The notes beneath the pieces are model-generated. The model saw nothing but the letters and a program-made list of their open reading frames with translations, was not told where the DNA came from and searched no databases. A DNA stretch of 64,000 nucleotides from positions 1,736,001 through 1,800,000 of the forward strand of contig NZ_CP128187.1 in the NCBI RefSeq assembly GCF_035207705.1, read 5' to 3'. The first letter of the stretch is position 1; every line of letters begins with the position of its first letter. Shown here in pieces: positions 27,022 to 36,082 of the stretch. This DNA is from Maribacter sp. BPC-D8 (lineage in GTDB: Bacteria; Bacteroidota; Bacteroidia; Flavobacteriales; Flavobacteriaceae). The position numbers and the translations under genes are program-made.

Positions 27022-27675
27022 ATGAGAAGCATTCTATTTTTATTTATTTCACTCATTTCATTAAATTTTGCCAAAGCAGAAGACCTTGTAACAGCGCAGT
27101 TCCCAGATAAGTTAATGTACGAAGGCAATATCTATGAATTGCATACCAACCCATTAGAACCCTATTTTGAGAAGCACCCAGATAAAAAACCTGAACAAGT
27201 TTCATCGGCATTATGGCGAGGTTATGTTGCTCATTTCGAAATTATAGAAAACCAGCTTCTTGTAACCGACATAACAACACCTGTTTATGAAGAAAACGGA
27301 GAAATGAAATGGGTATCTATTTATACTGATATTTTCGACAATAATGAAAACGTGGTTATTGATTGGTATTCGGGTATTTTAACCCTACCCTATGGCGAAA
27401 TAGTAAACTATGTACACCAAGGTTATGCTTCAACATACAGTAATTATAACCTTCTAGAAATTGAAAATGGATGTTTTACTGAAGCCAGAAATTTAAATTA
27501 CAAACAATTCATAACGTTCAAAAAAGAGCAGTTTATAGCTTTTGAAAAAACAGAAACCTACAAAGAACTGTTTAATAGATTAAAAAATAATAGCACGCAA
27601 AAAGAAGCGGTTGTTACGAAATCTTACATCTCAGATTTTATTTTAAAATATACTTCAAAGTTTTTAGTGGAATAA
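27022..27675 (+). CDS. Secreted protein of unknown function
   Basis: An in-frame ATG at 26974 would overlap the preceding gene and put 16 residues before the signal peptide; ATG 27022 starts directly with MRSILFLF, a Sec signal peptide cleaved near Ala-Lys-Ala-Glu. The product is 217 residues. The N-terminal part YEGNIYELHTNPLEPYFE, then PEQVSSALWRGYVAHFEI, is distinctive but not recognised. It is probably periplasmic and the last gene of the envelope group starting at 25817. Confidence 0.72.
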   Translation: MRSILFLFISLISLNFAKAEDLVTAQFPDKLMYEGNIYELHTNPLEPYFEKHPDKKPEQVSSALWRGYVAHFEIIENQLLVTDITTPVYEENGEMKWVSIYTDIFDNNENVVIDWYSGILTLPYGEIVNYVHQGYASTYSNYNLLEIENGCFTEARNLNYKQFITFKKEQFIAFEKTETYKELFNRLKNNSTQKEAVVTKSYISDFILKYTSKFLVE

Positions 27676-27768
27676 TAGTAGTGCTTTTCTTTAAAAATGC
27701 AGTTAATAGAAATCGTTCTATTAAATTTGCCCTATCACGCTTAGCATTATAGCGCTATATTTAATTTT

Positions 27769-28548
27769 ATGAATACACTTGACATTAGAACGGTAGATGT
27801 TGTTCAATACTTACAGCCCTTACGCGAAGGTGGCTCTATGCCTGCCATTGTAAAAGCCGACGATGATTTTCTCTATGTATTGAAGTTTAGAGGCTCTGGG
27901 CAAGGTAAAAAATCGCTTATTTCTGAGTTTATTGGTGGTGAACTGGCGCGTGCCATCGGTTTAAAAGTACCTGAATTGGTATTTATGAATTTAGAAGATT
28001 CTTTTAGGCAGACCGAACCTGACGAAGAAATTCAAGATTTACTAAAGTTTAGCGTAGGGCTTAACCTCGGTTTACACTTTTTATCTGGTGCTATTACTTT
28101 CGACCCCTTGATTTCTAAGGCAGATGCTATGACAGCTTCAAAGGTTGTGGTGTTAGATAGTTTAATTAGCAATATAGATCGTACCGCTAAAAATGCAAAT
28201 CTATTATACTGGCATAATGAATTATGGGTGATTGATAATGGGGCAAGTTTCTACTTTCATCATAATTGGGAGACTTGGGAAAGTCACCTAACCAGAACAT
28301 TTCCGTTTATAAAAGATCATGTGCTTTTACAACAGGCCACTGCTCTACATGAAGCTGCTGCAGAAATTCAAAAATTCATCACACTAGATAAAATAATAGA
28401 GATTGTAAATAACATACCTGAAGATTGGTTGACGAGTGAGTCGGATGCTTTAAATGCGGATGAGAAAAGATCAGCCTATATTAAATTTATAACCACTAAG
28501 CTATCTATGATCGATGTTTTAGTTAAAGAAGCAGAAGATGCAAGATAG
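27769..28548 (+). CDS. HipA-like kinase-fold protein
   Basis: The 259-residue product keeps the kinase landmarks of the HipA-like family: AIVKADDDFLYVLKF with a putative ATP-binding Lys near 39, SEFIGGELARAIGL (52-65), catalytic SNIDRTAKNANLL (Asp137, Asn142) and metal-binding VIDNG (Asp156). It is much shorter than E. coli HipA (440 residues) and lacks its N-terminal HipB-binding domain. The last 10 bases overlap the DUF3037 gene, a pairing seen repeatedly in bacteria. By analogy it may phosphorylate a protein or small target, with DUF3037 as its partner. No HipB-like antitoxin is nearby. Confidence 0.85.
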   Translation: MNTLDIRTVDVVQYLQPLREGGSMPAIVKADDDFLYVLKFRGSGQGKKSLISEFIGGELARAIGLKVPELVFMNLEDSFRQTEPDEEIQDLLKFSVGLNLGLHFLSGAITFDPLISKADAMTASKVVVLDSLISNIDRTAKNANLLYWHNELWVIDNGASFYFHHNWETWESHLTRTFPFIKDHVLLQQATALHEAAAEIQKFITLDKIIEIVNNIPEDWLTSESDALNADEKRSAYIKFITTKLSMIDVLVKEAEDAR

Positions 28549-28921
28549 ACATACCTTCAAATTTGCGATAGTTAGGATTGTACCCAAGGTAGAACGTGAA
28601 GAGTTCTTTAATGTCGGAGTGATTCTATTTTGTAAACGGACAAAATTTTTAGATATTAAATATCATATTAATGAGGATAAGCTAAATGCTTTTTCTCCGG
28701 AAATAGAATATGAAATATTGAATGATTATCTAAAAGCCTGGAAATTGATTTGTGAAGGAAAGGAAGCTGGCGGACCAATAGGAAAGTTAGATTTGCCTGA
28801 TAGATTTGGGTGGTTAACAGCATGCAGAAGTACAGTAATACAAAGCTCCACTACCCGATCCGGACTCAGTACCGACCCAGAAAAAGAGCTAGAAGACATA
28901 TTTAATAAGTACGTATTGTAA
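28538..28921 (+). CDS. DUF3037 protein
   Basis: The 127-residue product matches DUF3037: FAIVRIVPKVEREEFFNVGV then ILFC near the N-terminus, and a helical rest ending with PEKELEDIFNKYVL. Its ATG lies inside the end of the HipA-like kinase gene, overlapping by 11 bases, so the two are translationally coupled. The family function is unknown; its constant partnership with HipA-like kinases makes a regulator or antitoxin-like role reasonable as a hypothesis. Confidence 0.87.
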   Translation: MQDRHTFKFAIVRIVPKVEREEFFNVGVILFCKRTKFLDIKYHINEDKLNAFSPEIEYEILNDYLKAWKLICEGKEAGGPIGKLDLPDRFGWLTACRSTVIQSSTTRSGLSTDPEKELEDIFNKYVL

Positions 28922-28985
28922 GGTTAAATACTTTTTACTACTCTTATATTAATTATATTCTAGAAATAATAATATTTAATTAAGT

Positions 28986-29004
28986 AAAAGGCTTGCCTTT
29001 TTTT
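28986..29004 (+). terminator. Short hairpin with T-run after the kinase/DUF3037 pair
   Basis: aaaagg-cttg-cctttt followed by TTT. A six-pair stem 65 bases after the DUF3037 stop and just before add. Confidence 0.45.
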
Positions 29005-29020
29005 AAAACAAATCAATAAT

Positions 29021-30040
29021 ATGCAATCATCAGAACTAAAAAAAATAATTCAAGGCATTCCTAAAACGGAACTTCACTTACATTTAGAAGGGAGTTTTGA
29101 ACCAGAATTAATGTTCGAGATTGCAAAGAGAAACAACATCACTCTACCATACGATTCTATCGAATCGGTTAAAGAAGCGTACAAATTCAACAACCTTCAA
29201 GAGTTTTTAGACATCTATTATGCAGGTGCACAAGTGCTGTTGCATGAGCAAGATTTCTTTGATTTGACTTGGGCATATCTAACCAAGGTACATAGCGAAA
29301 ATGTAAAGCATGTAGAAGTCTTTTATGACCCACAAACACATACCGAAAGAGGTGTTGCTTTTGAGGTTGTAATAAAAGGAATTCACCGCGCTTTAGAAAA
29401 AGGAAAAAATGAATTAAACATTTCTTACAAACTAATAATGAGCTATTTGCGTCATTTAAGTGAAGAAGATGCTTTTAAAACCTTAGAAGAATCACTACCG
29501 TTCAAAGACATCATCGATGGCGTTGGTTTAGATTCCTCAGAAATGGGAAATCCGCCAAGTAAGTTTGAAAAAGTATTTAAAGCATCTGCAGCACAAGGCT
29601 ATAAACTAGTTGCCCATGCAGGTGAAGAAGGTCCGGCAGATTATATATGGGAAGCTTTAGATATTTTAAACGTAGAACGTATAGATCACGGTAACCGTTG
29701 CCTAACAGACGAAGCTTTGGTAAAAAGATTGGTAGATGATAAAATCGCACTTACCCTCTGCCCTACTAGCAATGTTGCCTTAAAAGTGATTCAGAAGATG
29801 GATGAGCATCCCGTTGCTAAAATGCTTGATAAAGGAATTGTCGCTACTATACACTCAGACGATCCTGCCTATTTTGGTGGGTATATGAACGAGAACTACT
29901 ACCAAACTGCGAAAGCGCTTAATTTAAGTTTAGCACAAATAGAGCAACTGGCTATCAATGGTTTTGAAGCAAGTTGGTTGAGTGCCGCATCCAAAGAAAA
30001 ACATATAAAAGAGGTAAAAGATTACTTTAAATCGCTTTGA
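29021..30040 (+). CDS. add: Adenosine deaminase
   Basis: The 339-residue product is a member of the adenosine/AMP deaminase family: zinc-binding [11 protein letters not shown] (His19, His21), a catalytic segment [17 protein letters not shown], and the [10 protein letters not shown] loop with the paired Asp residues. It hydrolyses adenosine to inosine in purine salvage; deamination of adenine is an alternative within the family. Length is usual. Its last 19 bases overlap the end of the convergent histidine kinase gene. Confidence 0.92.
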   Translation: MQSSELKKIIQGIPKTELHLHLEGSFEPELMFEIAKRNNITLPYDSIESVKEAYKFNNLQEFLDIYYAGAQVLLHEQDFFDLTWAYLTKVHSENVKHVEVFYDPQTHTERGVAFEVVIKGIHRALEKGKNELNISYKLIMSYLRHLSEEDAFKTLEESLPFKDIIDGVGLDSSEMGNPPSKFEKVFKASAAQGYKLVAHAGEEGPADYIWEALDILNVERIDHGNRCLTDEALVKRLVDDKIALTLCPTSNVALKVIQKMDEHPVAKMLDKGIVATIHSDDPAYFGGYMNENYYQTAKALNLSLAQIEQLAINGFEASWLSAASKEKHIKEVKDYFKSL

Positions 30041-31359
30041 TCTTCAAGCGGAATAAAAATTTCAAAAATAGCGCCATTACCAAGACTACTCTCAACCCTA
30101 ACTTGTCCGTTATGGGTGGTCACAATACGTTTTACAATGGCGAGTCCGATTCCGGTTCCTTGATATTCTTCGTCGTTATGTAAGCGTTGAAAAATCTCAA
30201 AGACTTTACTTTCATATTTCTGATCAAAACCGATACCATTATCAGTTACCATAATATGAGAATAACGCTTGTCGTCATTTAATTGTAAAAGAGGATAATC
30301 TTCACCTTGCACAACTTTACCTGATACTTTAATTACAGGCTTCTCTTCGTTTTTGGTAAACTTAATTGCGTTTGTAAATAGATTGAACAACAATTGCTTA
30401 AACTGTATTGGTCTAACCGTAACATCACAATCTTTTGAAATTTTAAGTGCTGTCTTATGTTCCTTTAGCTCTTCACTTAAAACATCTTTTACATCTAGAA
30501 CCAGCTTTTTTAAAGAGACCGTTGTTAAACTGTTATCTATAGTTTCGGTAGCGCCATAAGTCAATAAATCTTGAATAAGATTACGCATACGAGCCGCAGA
30601 TAAATCGATTCGTTCTAATTTATGTTTACCAGCGGTAGATAAATTATGAAACTCATTATCACTTACTTGAGAAATGAACATTTGTATTTTACGCAATGGT
30701 TCTTGCAAATCGTGACTACAAATATGATTAAACGAAGCCAAATCGTTAATCATTAACTCTAATTTTATAGTCTTGATTTCTAACTGATTGGTTCGTTGAA
30801 AAACTTTCTTCTCTAATTTCTTAGAGAATTTTTTCAACTTTTTGTGAGCTCTTTCAAGCTCTAATTTATTCTTTCTAAGTTCCAACAAATTGATCACCTG
30901 CTCAGACAAAATATTCAAAGATTCCTTTTGGCTTTCGGTTAATTTTCTAGGCTTGTTATCAATAACACATAAGGTACCTAAAGGCAAACCACTTGCATTT
31001 TTTAGCGGAATACCTGCATAAAAAACAATGTTAGGATCACCCGTTACTAACGGATTGTCATAAAACCGCTCATCTTCACGAGCATCTTCGGTCGTAAAAA
31101 TAGGGTCATTACCCGTAATGGCATGTGCACAAAAGGCATCTTCGATCGGTGTTTCAGAAACCCCTAGTCCGTAGTGAGATTTAAACCATTGCCGTTTATC
31201 ATCTAGCAGTGTGATTAATGAAATTGGAGTCTGACAAATTTCTGCCGCAAGTTTGGTAAGGTTATCATAATCTTTTTCAGGCAATGTGTCTAAAATGGAA
31301 TACGAATTAAGAAGTGCAAGACGTTCTTTTTCCCTATCATGAATTTTGGCTTTTGTCAT
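30022..31359 (-). CDS. GAF-domain sensor histidine kinase
   Basis: In the 445-residue soluble product, residues about 25-160 form a GAF domain ([26 protein letters not shown]), then a coiled coil (165-210), a HisKA domain with phospho-acceptor His216 in [11 protein letters not shown], and an HATPase domain with the N box (LFTNAIKFT), DNGIGFD and the [13 protein letters not shown] lid. No membrane segment, so it senses a cytoplasmic signal. No response regulator is adjacent. An exact TATATTTG -7 element lies 33 bases upstream. Confidence 0.92.
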   Translation of the reverse strand: MTKAKIHDREKERLALLNSYSILDTLPEKDYDNLTKLAAEICQTPISLITLLDDKRQWFKSHYGLGVSETPIEDAFCAHAITGNDPIFTTEDAREDERFYDNPLVTGDPNIVFYAGIPLKNASGLPLGTLCVIDNKPRKLTESQKESLNILSEQVINLLELRKNKLELERAHKKLKKFSKKLEKKVFQRTNQLEIKTIKLELMINDLASFNHICSHDLQEPLRKIQMFISQVSDNEFHNLSTAGKHKLERIDLSAARMRNLIQDLLTYGATETIDNSLTTVSLKKLVLDVKDVLSEELKEHKTALKISKDCDVTVRPIQFKQLLFNLFTNAIKFTKNEEKPVIKVSGKVVQGEDYPLLQLNDDKRYSHIMVTDNGIGFDQKYESKVFEIFQRLHNDEEYQGTGIGLAIVKRIVTTHNGQVRVESSLGNGAIFEIFIPLEDQSDLK

Positions 31360-31391
31360 AGTCTATCTAAGAGAAGTTGTTTTAACAGCAG

Positions 31392-31399
31392 CAAATATA
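31392..31399 (-). promoter_or_regulatory. -7 promoter element of the histidine kinase
   Basis: On the minus strand this reads TATATTTG, an exact TAnnTTTG match, 33 bases before the kinase ATG. Confidence 0.55.
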
Positions 31400-31692
31400 A
31401 GGCGCATGTTACTTTTGATATGCTAAATATAATATAATAGTGGTAAATATTTGCTGCGTAGAATATAGTCTTGAAGATTAAATGAGCTTTTATTTTGGAT
31501 ATAAAAGAGCTACAAAAGATTCACTTTGTACATTTCTCCATCTTTACAATCTACAATAAAATTCAAATTTTTAAAACAAATCTAAGCTTGTTTGCTTCGC
31601 TTCATTTATCAATACTATGTTTTCAACCATCAAAGATGGTATCAAAAAATTGACTTCGAAATACTCAAATTTTACAGATTGCAACAAATATT

Positions 31693-31732
31693 AATTTTGT
31701 TTAATATTTAACATAATTACTTAAACAAAATT
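31693..31732. promoter_or_regulatory. Perfect 12-bp inverted repeat, likely operator of the pterin genes
   Basis: Arms aattttgtttaa (31693-31704) and ttaaacaaaatt (31721-31732) are exact complements with a 16-base spacer. The right arm ends four bases before TACCTTTA (31736-31743), a near-match to the -7 element, so a protein bound here would block or recruit polymerase. The ATG is 45 bases downstream. Confidence 0.6.
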
Positions 31733-31777
31733 AAATACCTTTATCATATTAAATTTTCAAACACTTTTCTTTAAAAA

Positions 31778-32188
31778 ATGAATAAACTAGCCTTAGTAAG
31801 ATGTGAACATTTTAATGCAGCACATAGATTGCACAATGTAAATTGGAGCGATGAAAAAAACAAAGAAGTTTTCGGAAAATGTAACAACCCAAATTATCAT
31901 GGACACAACTACGAACTTGAAGTAAAAGTAATTGGGTTTTGTAATAAGGATACAGGTTACGTAATAGATACCAAAGTTTTATCAGATTTGATTGAAGAAA
32001 AAGTTTTAGATCGATTTGACCATAAAAATCTAAATCTAGACACTAAAGAATTTAAAACCCTTAACCCGACTGTTGAAAATATAGCAATAGTCATTTACGA
32101 TATTTTAAAAACTGAGATTGAACCAAATTTAGAGTTAAAGATTAAACTATATGAAACACCAAGAAACTATGTTGAATACCCTTATTAA
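31778..32188 (+). CDS. 6-pyruvoyl-tetrahydropterin synthase (PTPS/QueD family)
   Basis: The 136-residue product has zinc ligands His16 (AAHRLH) and His41/His43 in GKCNNPNYHGHNY, and catalytic Cys35. The sequence resembles eukaryotic PTPS more than QueD: FGKCNNPN-HGHNY, DHKNLNLD and NPTVENIA are shared with the tetrahydrobiopterin enzyme. It would convert dihydroneopterin triphosphate, made by the GTP cyclohydrolase downstream, to 6-pyruvoyl-tetrahydropterin. A QueD role in queuosine synthesis remains possible. Its last 38 bases overlap the next gene, so the two are translationally coupled. Confidence 0.87.
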   Translation: MNKLALVRCEHFNAAHRLHNVNWSDEKNKEVFGKCNNPNYHGHNYELEVKVIGFCNKDTGYVIDTKVLSDLIEEKVLDRFDHKNLNLDTKEFKTLNPTVENIAIVIYDILKTEIEPNLELKIKLYETPRNYVEYPY

Positions 32189-32849
32189 AGAAAACAAACT
32201 AAATGGATTTTCAGAAGAGGAAATCGGTGATGATCATATTTTTACAGGTCTTGAAACTCCTATGAAGCCAAATGCTTTTAAGATATCTGACGATGAAAAG
32301 AAAGATAAAATAGCAGATTTATTTTCACAAATAATGGATGTTATGGGGCTAGATCTTCAAGACGATTCTTTGAAAGGAACACCCAATCGTGTTGCTAAAA
32401 TGTACATAGATGAAATCTTTTCAGGTTTAAACCCTGCCAATAAACCTAAAGTAGCTTTATTTGATAATAAATATCAGTATAATCAAATGCTGGTAGAAAA
32501 AAATATAACCTTTTATTCGAACTGTGAACACCACTTTGTTCCGATTATTGGTAAAGCTCATATCGCATATATTTCTTCTGGTAAGGTGATCGGACTTTCG
32601 AAGCTTAATAGAATTGTTCAATATTATGCCAAGAGACCACAAGTGCAAGAGAGATTAACCAATCAAATAGCTGCTGAGCTTAGACAAATTTTAGAAACTG
32701 AAGATGTAGCCGTAATAATAGACGCTAAGCATTTATGCGTCTCGTCACGTGGTATTAAAGATGATACTTCTGCGACAGTAACTTCTTTTTATGGAGGTGT
32801 CTTTAATACATCAAGTAAGATTGCAGAATTACAAAATTATTTGAATTAA
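32151..32849 (+). CDS. folE: GTP cyclohydrolase I
   Basis: The 232-residue product has zinc ligands Cys125 and His128 (NCEHHFVPI) and Cys196 (DAKHLCVSSRG), the GLSKLNRIVQYYAKRPQVQE helix (148-167) and the GTPNRVAKMY segment (76-85). It converts GTP to dihydroneopterin triphosphate, the entry to folate and biopterin-type pterins. The start is ATG 32151 or 32169, both inside the PTPS gene. The N-terminal 45 residues are an acidic extension outside the conserved core. Confidence 0.93.
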   Translation: MKHQETMLNTLIKENKLNGFSEEEIGDDHIFTGLETPMKPNAFKISDDEKKDKIADLFSQIMDVMGLDLQDDSLKGTPNRVAKMYIDEIFSGLNPANKPKVALFDNKYQYNQMLVEKNITFYSNCEHHFVPIIGKAHIAYISSGKVIGLSKLNRIVQYYAKRPQVQERLTNQIAAELRQILETEDVAVIIDAKHLCVSSRGIKDDTSATVTSFYGGVFNTSSKIAELQNYLN

Positions 32850-33068
32850 TAACGAGTTCGAACTTAAAACACTAGTGACAAGTACAGAGAAAAAAGATAT
32901 TTAGTAAATACTGAACAACGTTACCGTTATTGTAGAGGTTACCAATGTTAACTTGGTATTTTAAAAAAACAGTAAATACTGTCATTTTAAAAGTTGTGAG
33001 TACTCGTAATATTTCAGCACAACAAATCCGGCACTTCGTATCCAATAGTTTATTTTAAAATTAAGTCA

Positions 33069-33590
33069 ATGAAAAAAGTAGAGAAAGCAAAAACAGCTCC
33101 CATCAAAAAAACCATAATAAGCAAAGCTTCTATTTACGACATAAAAATAAATTCACTTGAAGGCAAATCGATTGACTTTTCTAAATTTATTGGTAACCAC
33201 ATTTTATTTGTAAATGTGGCTTCTGAATGTGGCTTTACCAATCAATATAAAGATTTACAAAAACTAAGTGATACCTATAAAAATTTAACGGTTATAGGAG
33301 TTCCCTGTAATCAATTTGGAGGACAAGAGTCGGGTAATAGTTCCCAAATTAAAACCTTTTGTGAACGCAACTATGGTGTTGATTTTTTACTAACAGAAAA
33401 AATCGAAGTAAAGGGTAGCAAACAACACCCTTTATATCAATGGTTGACAAATAAAGAATTTAATGGTAAAACAAGTTCTAGTGTAAAATGGAATTTCCAG
33501 AAATATTTGATTAATAAAGATGGTGACTTAGTCGATTATTTTTATTCTATAACGAAACCTTTAAGTTCAAAAATTATCAAGCATTTATAA
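33069..33590 (+). CDS. Glutathione peroxidase family protein (thioredoxin-type)
   Basis: In the 173-residue product, peroxidatic Cys54 lies in NVASECGFTNQY at the position of selenocysteine in animal enzymes. Gln86 is in VPCNQFGGQE and the Trp141-Asn142 pair in VKWNFQKY, completing the catalytic tetrad. Bacterial Cys enzymes of this kind are usually reduced by thioredoxin. The first 20 residues are a Lys-rich extension. It lies between the pterin genes and a photolyase, a grouping that fits light and oxidative stress defence. Confidence 0.9.
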   Translation: MKKVEKAKTAPIKKTIISKASIYDIKINSLEGKSIDFSKFIGNHILFVNVASECGFTNQYKDLQKLSDTYKNLTVIGVPCNQFGGQESGNSSQIKTFCERNYGVDFLLTEKIEVKGSKQHPLYQWLTNKEFNGKTSSSVKWNFQKYLINKDGDLVDYFYSITKPLSSKIIKHL

Positions 33591-33777
33591 AATTCTCTTT
33601 AACATTCGTGACGCTACTTGAATTTGAAATAGTGATATTAATGTACAAGTGTATTACAAGTAAGAAATCTGTACATTTTGTACTCTTATCTCTTGTACTC
33701 AAGAATTGATTAAAAACAGTAATGTTGATTTTTATATTTTAAAACTAAGCTACTGGCAAGGTCTAATACACCAACAA

Positions 33778-35250
33778 TCAGCGTAAATCACCTTTTGTAT
33801 TATTCACGTGAGTTTTTAGTAGCCGATGTTTTTCTTTTTGAACTGCAGGATGATTTTTGTGTTCCCAAATTTTTTCTCTTGCTAACTTTGCACTTTCTTG
33901 TAAATCTACAATTGGTAATGGGTAATCTTCACCAATTATAACTTCACAGAACGACTGTTCTAAAACTGTCATTTTCCAAGGTTCATGAATATGTACAACA
34001 GGAACATTAGCAAGTTCTGGAACCCACTTTTTTATAAAAACACCATTAGGGTCATGTTCTTGAGAGTTCTTTACGGGGTTATATAAGCGCACGGTATTGA
34101 CACCAGTTGTACCAGCCTGCATTTGAAATTGAGGATAATGTATACCAGGCTCATAGTCTAAAAATTGCCTAGCCAAATGATAAGTACCTTCTCTCCAATC
34201 TTGATCTAGGTTGAGTGTTAAAAATGAAACTACCATTGCCCTCATTCTAAAATTTATCCACCCTGTTTGCGCTACAGCTCGCATACAAGCATCAACTAAA
34301 GGATAACCCGTTAACCCTAGTTTCCAGGCTTTAATAAATGCATCATTTTTTTCATGCAATAATAATTCATACCCTTTATTGATACACGCTGTTTCATACC
34401 TACATTCCACCTCAAATTTCTGAATAAAGTGGCAATGCCAAAACAATCTTGTTAACATGGCTGAAAAGGCACTATTATTTTTTGTTCCGTTCGGGTGGGT
34501 ACCTACAAATTGAAATACTTGTTTTACACTTATATTTCCCCAAGCTAAATATGGCGATAATCTACTACACCCTTTTCTACTTTCTGTAGGTTTCGAAATA
34601 TGCTTCTGATAATTACTACCCCTTTTGGTTGCAAAAGAATTTAAATATCGCAAAGCATTCTGTTCGCCCCCAGGTTGAAAATTGCTGTTGGTTTTTTCTA
34701 AATTAGTTTGAAACTCTTGTGGCAATAAAAAGGGATGCTTTATTGGCTCTAAATCAGATACCGAATACTTATTTCTAATGATAGGCTGATGCATTTTCAA
34801 GTGCCATTGCTTACTCCAATCTTCTCTATTCTTAATACCTCTTAAAATACCGTCACGCTGAAATTCTTGCCAACTAATACCATATGTATTACAAATTTTC
34901 TTTACTCTTTTATCTCGCTGCCATGATAATTTGATTCCACTTTCACAATAGCTAAAAAGCGAATTAATTTCAAAATGATTGTTAAGGTATTCCAGAACAC
35001 CTTCGACTTCGCCATAAAAGAGCGTAACGCTTCTATGATAAGGTTTTAAGGTTATATTTAATGCTAAAATAGATTGATAAATAAATTGTAAATGCCTTAA
35101 ACTGGTATCTGGGTATTGAATTAGAGATGGTTCAAAAAGGTAGATAATTAAGTAAGGAATACCTGCCTTTTCAGCATTAAATAAAGGTTCATGGTCTTGT
35201 GAACGTAAATCACGTTTTAACCATACAATATTCAGCTCCTTTTTACTCAA
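33778..35250 (-). CDS. Photolyase/cryptochrome family flavoprotein
   Basis: In the 490-residue product, residues 1-150 are the antenna-binding alpha/beta domain ([18 protein letters not shown]). Residues 210-470 are the FAD-binding domain with [15 protein letters not shown] block, [20 protein letters not shown] and [16 protein letters not shown]. It belongs to the subfamily with [10 protein letters not shown]; whether it repairs cyclobutane dimers or other lesions cannot be told. No in-frame ATG exists near the start: TTG at 35250 is the only plausible start before an upstream stop. It converges with the peroxidase gene. Confidence 0.9.
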   Translation of the reverse strand: MSKKELNIVWLKRDLRSQDHEPLFNAEKAGIPYLIIYLFEPSLIQYPDTSLRHLQFIYQSILALNITLKPYHRSVTLFYGEVEGVLEYLNNHFEINSLFSYCESGIKLSWQRDKRVKKICNTYGISWQEFQRDGILRGIKNREDWSKQWHLKMHQPIIRNKYSVSDLEPIKHPFLLPQEFQTNLEKTNSNFQPGGEQNALRYLNSFATKRGSNYQKHISKPTESRKGCSRLSPYLAWGNISVKQVFQFVGTHPNGTKNNSAFSAMLTRLFWHCHFIQKFEVECRYETACINKGYELLLHEKNDAFIKAWKLGLTGYPLVDACMRAVAQTGWINFRMRAMVVSFLTLNLDQDWREGTYHLARQFLDYEPGIHYPQFQMQAGTTGVNTVRLYNPVKNSQEHDPNGVFIKKWVPELANVPVVHIHEPWKMTVLEQSFCEVIIGEDYPLPIVDLQESAKLAREKIWEHKNHPAVQKEKHRLLKTHVNNTKGDLR

Positions 35251-35543
35251 GATTAATTTGATTTTAATTTATTCAACAAGAAATAGGTATCATAGAAATA
35301 CCCTTCCACTATGCCGCAAATGACTTACCAACTTCAAATCTATTTTAAAAAAAGTGAAAATGTTAACGTAATACATTAAAATACCTCGATACTATTTTTT
35401 GAATATACCAAGTAAGGTATGACTGTAACAAGTTATAATGACGCAAATGAAATATGAAAGAATAGTTTTCGCATCAGTTGAATTAATCTAACGCTTACGT
35501 AGGATATAATTCTCTAACGTGAATAATTAAACCTTTACTGAAA
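35251..35543. other. Gene-free upstream region of the photolyase
   Basis: No gene or clear promoter motif is seen here; the AT-rich sequence should hold the photolyase promoter. Confidence 0.4.
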
Positions 35544-35656
35544 AGGGATTCACTCCGTGCAACCCTCAACCTCCGAACATGACAATAAAACTCAAATCTG
35601 CTCTCGCAAATTTTGAACTTTTTCTTTTTCCGCCCTTACAAAAGCTAGCTTTTGAC
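35544..35656. repeat. 113-bp direct repeat, copy 1
   Basis: It matches 35674-35786 with about seven mismatches and no gaps. It begins with agggattc, as does the complement of the tRNA-Ser T-arm at 35848-35855. It lies downstream of the tRNA in the sense of tRNA transcription. Confidence 0.85.
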
Positions 35657-35673
35657 ATAAGAAGTTGCGAACA

Positions 35674-35786
35674 AGGGATTCACTACGTGCATCCCTCAAT
35701 CTCCGAACATGACAATAAAGCTCAAATCTGCTCTCGCAGACTTTGAACTTTTTCTTTTTCCGCCCTTACAAAAGCGAGCTTTTGAC
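35674..35786. repeat. 113-bp direct repeat, copy 2
   Basis: Second copy, 130 bases from the first, ending just before the tRNA terminator. Both copies contain ctctcgca and a ctttttctttttccgccc run. Confidence 0.85.
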
Positions 35787-35791
35787 TTCCG

Positions 35792-35831
35792 TAAAAAGAA
35801 AAAGCTCAATATCAAAAAGATATTGAGCTTT
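35792..35831 (-). terminator. Terminator of tRNA-Ser
   Basis: A perfect 13-bp stem (35801-35813 with 35819-35831) and a five-base loop; on the minus strand it is followed by TTCTTTTT. It starts ten bases after the tRNA 3' end. Confidence 0.8.
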
Positions 35832-35840
35832 GCTCTAAGC

Positions 35841-35924
35841 GGAGAAAGAGGGATTCGAACCCCCGGAGGTGTGACCCTCAACAGTTTTCAAGACTGCCGC
35901 ATTCGACCACTCTGCCATTTCTCC
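35841..35924 (-). tRNA. tRNA-Ser (anticodon TGA)
   Basis: On the minus strand the acceptor arm GGAGAAA pairs with TTTCTCC at the 3' end, without encoded CCA. The anticodon loop is CTTGAAA, giving TGA (reads UCA and relatives). A long variable arm (AGGGTCACACCTC region) and the T-loop TTCGAAT are present. The long variable arm and 84-base length are those of a class II tRNA-Ser. Confidence 0.95.
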
Positions 35925-36082
35925 TGAGTGCCTCATCAGGTATTCCCTGAATGCGGGTGCAAATATATAAAGGTTTTCTTATCTATTAAAGCCTTTTCTT
36001 AATTATTTTTCAACTCATTTATTTCTAAACTTTTCAAACGAAATGAAAAGGTTGAAATTCAGTTATTTATTACCTTGCCGCA

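Larger units (their letters stand above)
31360..31777. other. Gene-free divergent region with promoters and an inverted repeat
   Basis: No credible gene in these 418 bases. It holds the leftward histidine kinase promoter and, at its right end, the inverted repeat and TACCTTTA element that precede the pterin genes. Confidence 0.6.

Noticed and set aside
1..28921. Integron cassette array as an explanation for the run of single genes
   Set aside because: I looked for attC-type folded sites and core GTTRRRY/RYYYAAC pairs between the genes and found no regular series; there is no integron integrase. The shared repeat is promoter-like and present only three times.
35544..35786. CRISPR array
   Set aside because: Only two long copies with a single short spacer and no cas genes; this is a tandem duplication.
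35709..35927. A 72-codon + strand reading frame across the tRNA region
   Set aside because: It runs antisense through tRNA-Ser and the second 113-bp repeat; its C-terminal part is simply the translated complement of the tRNA, a well-known false gene.
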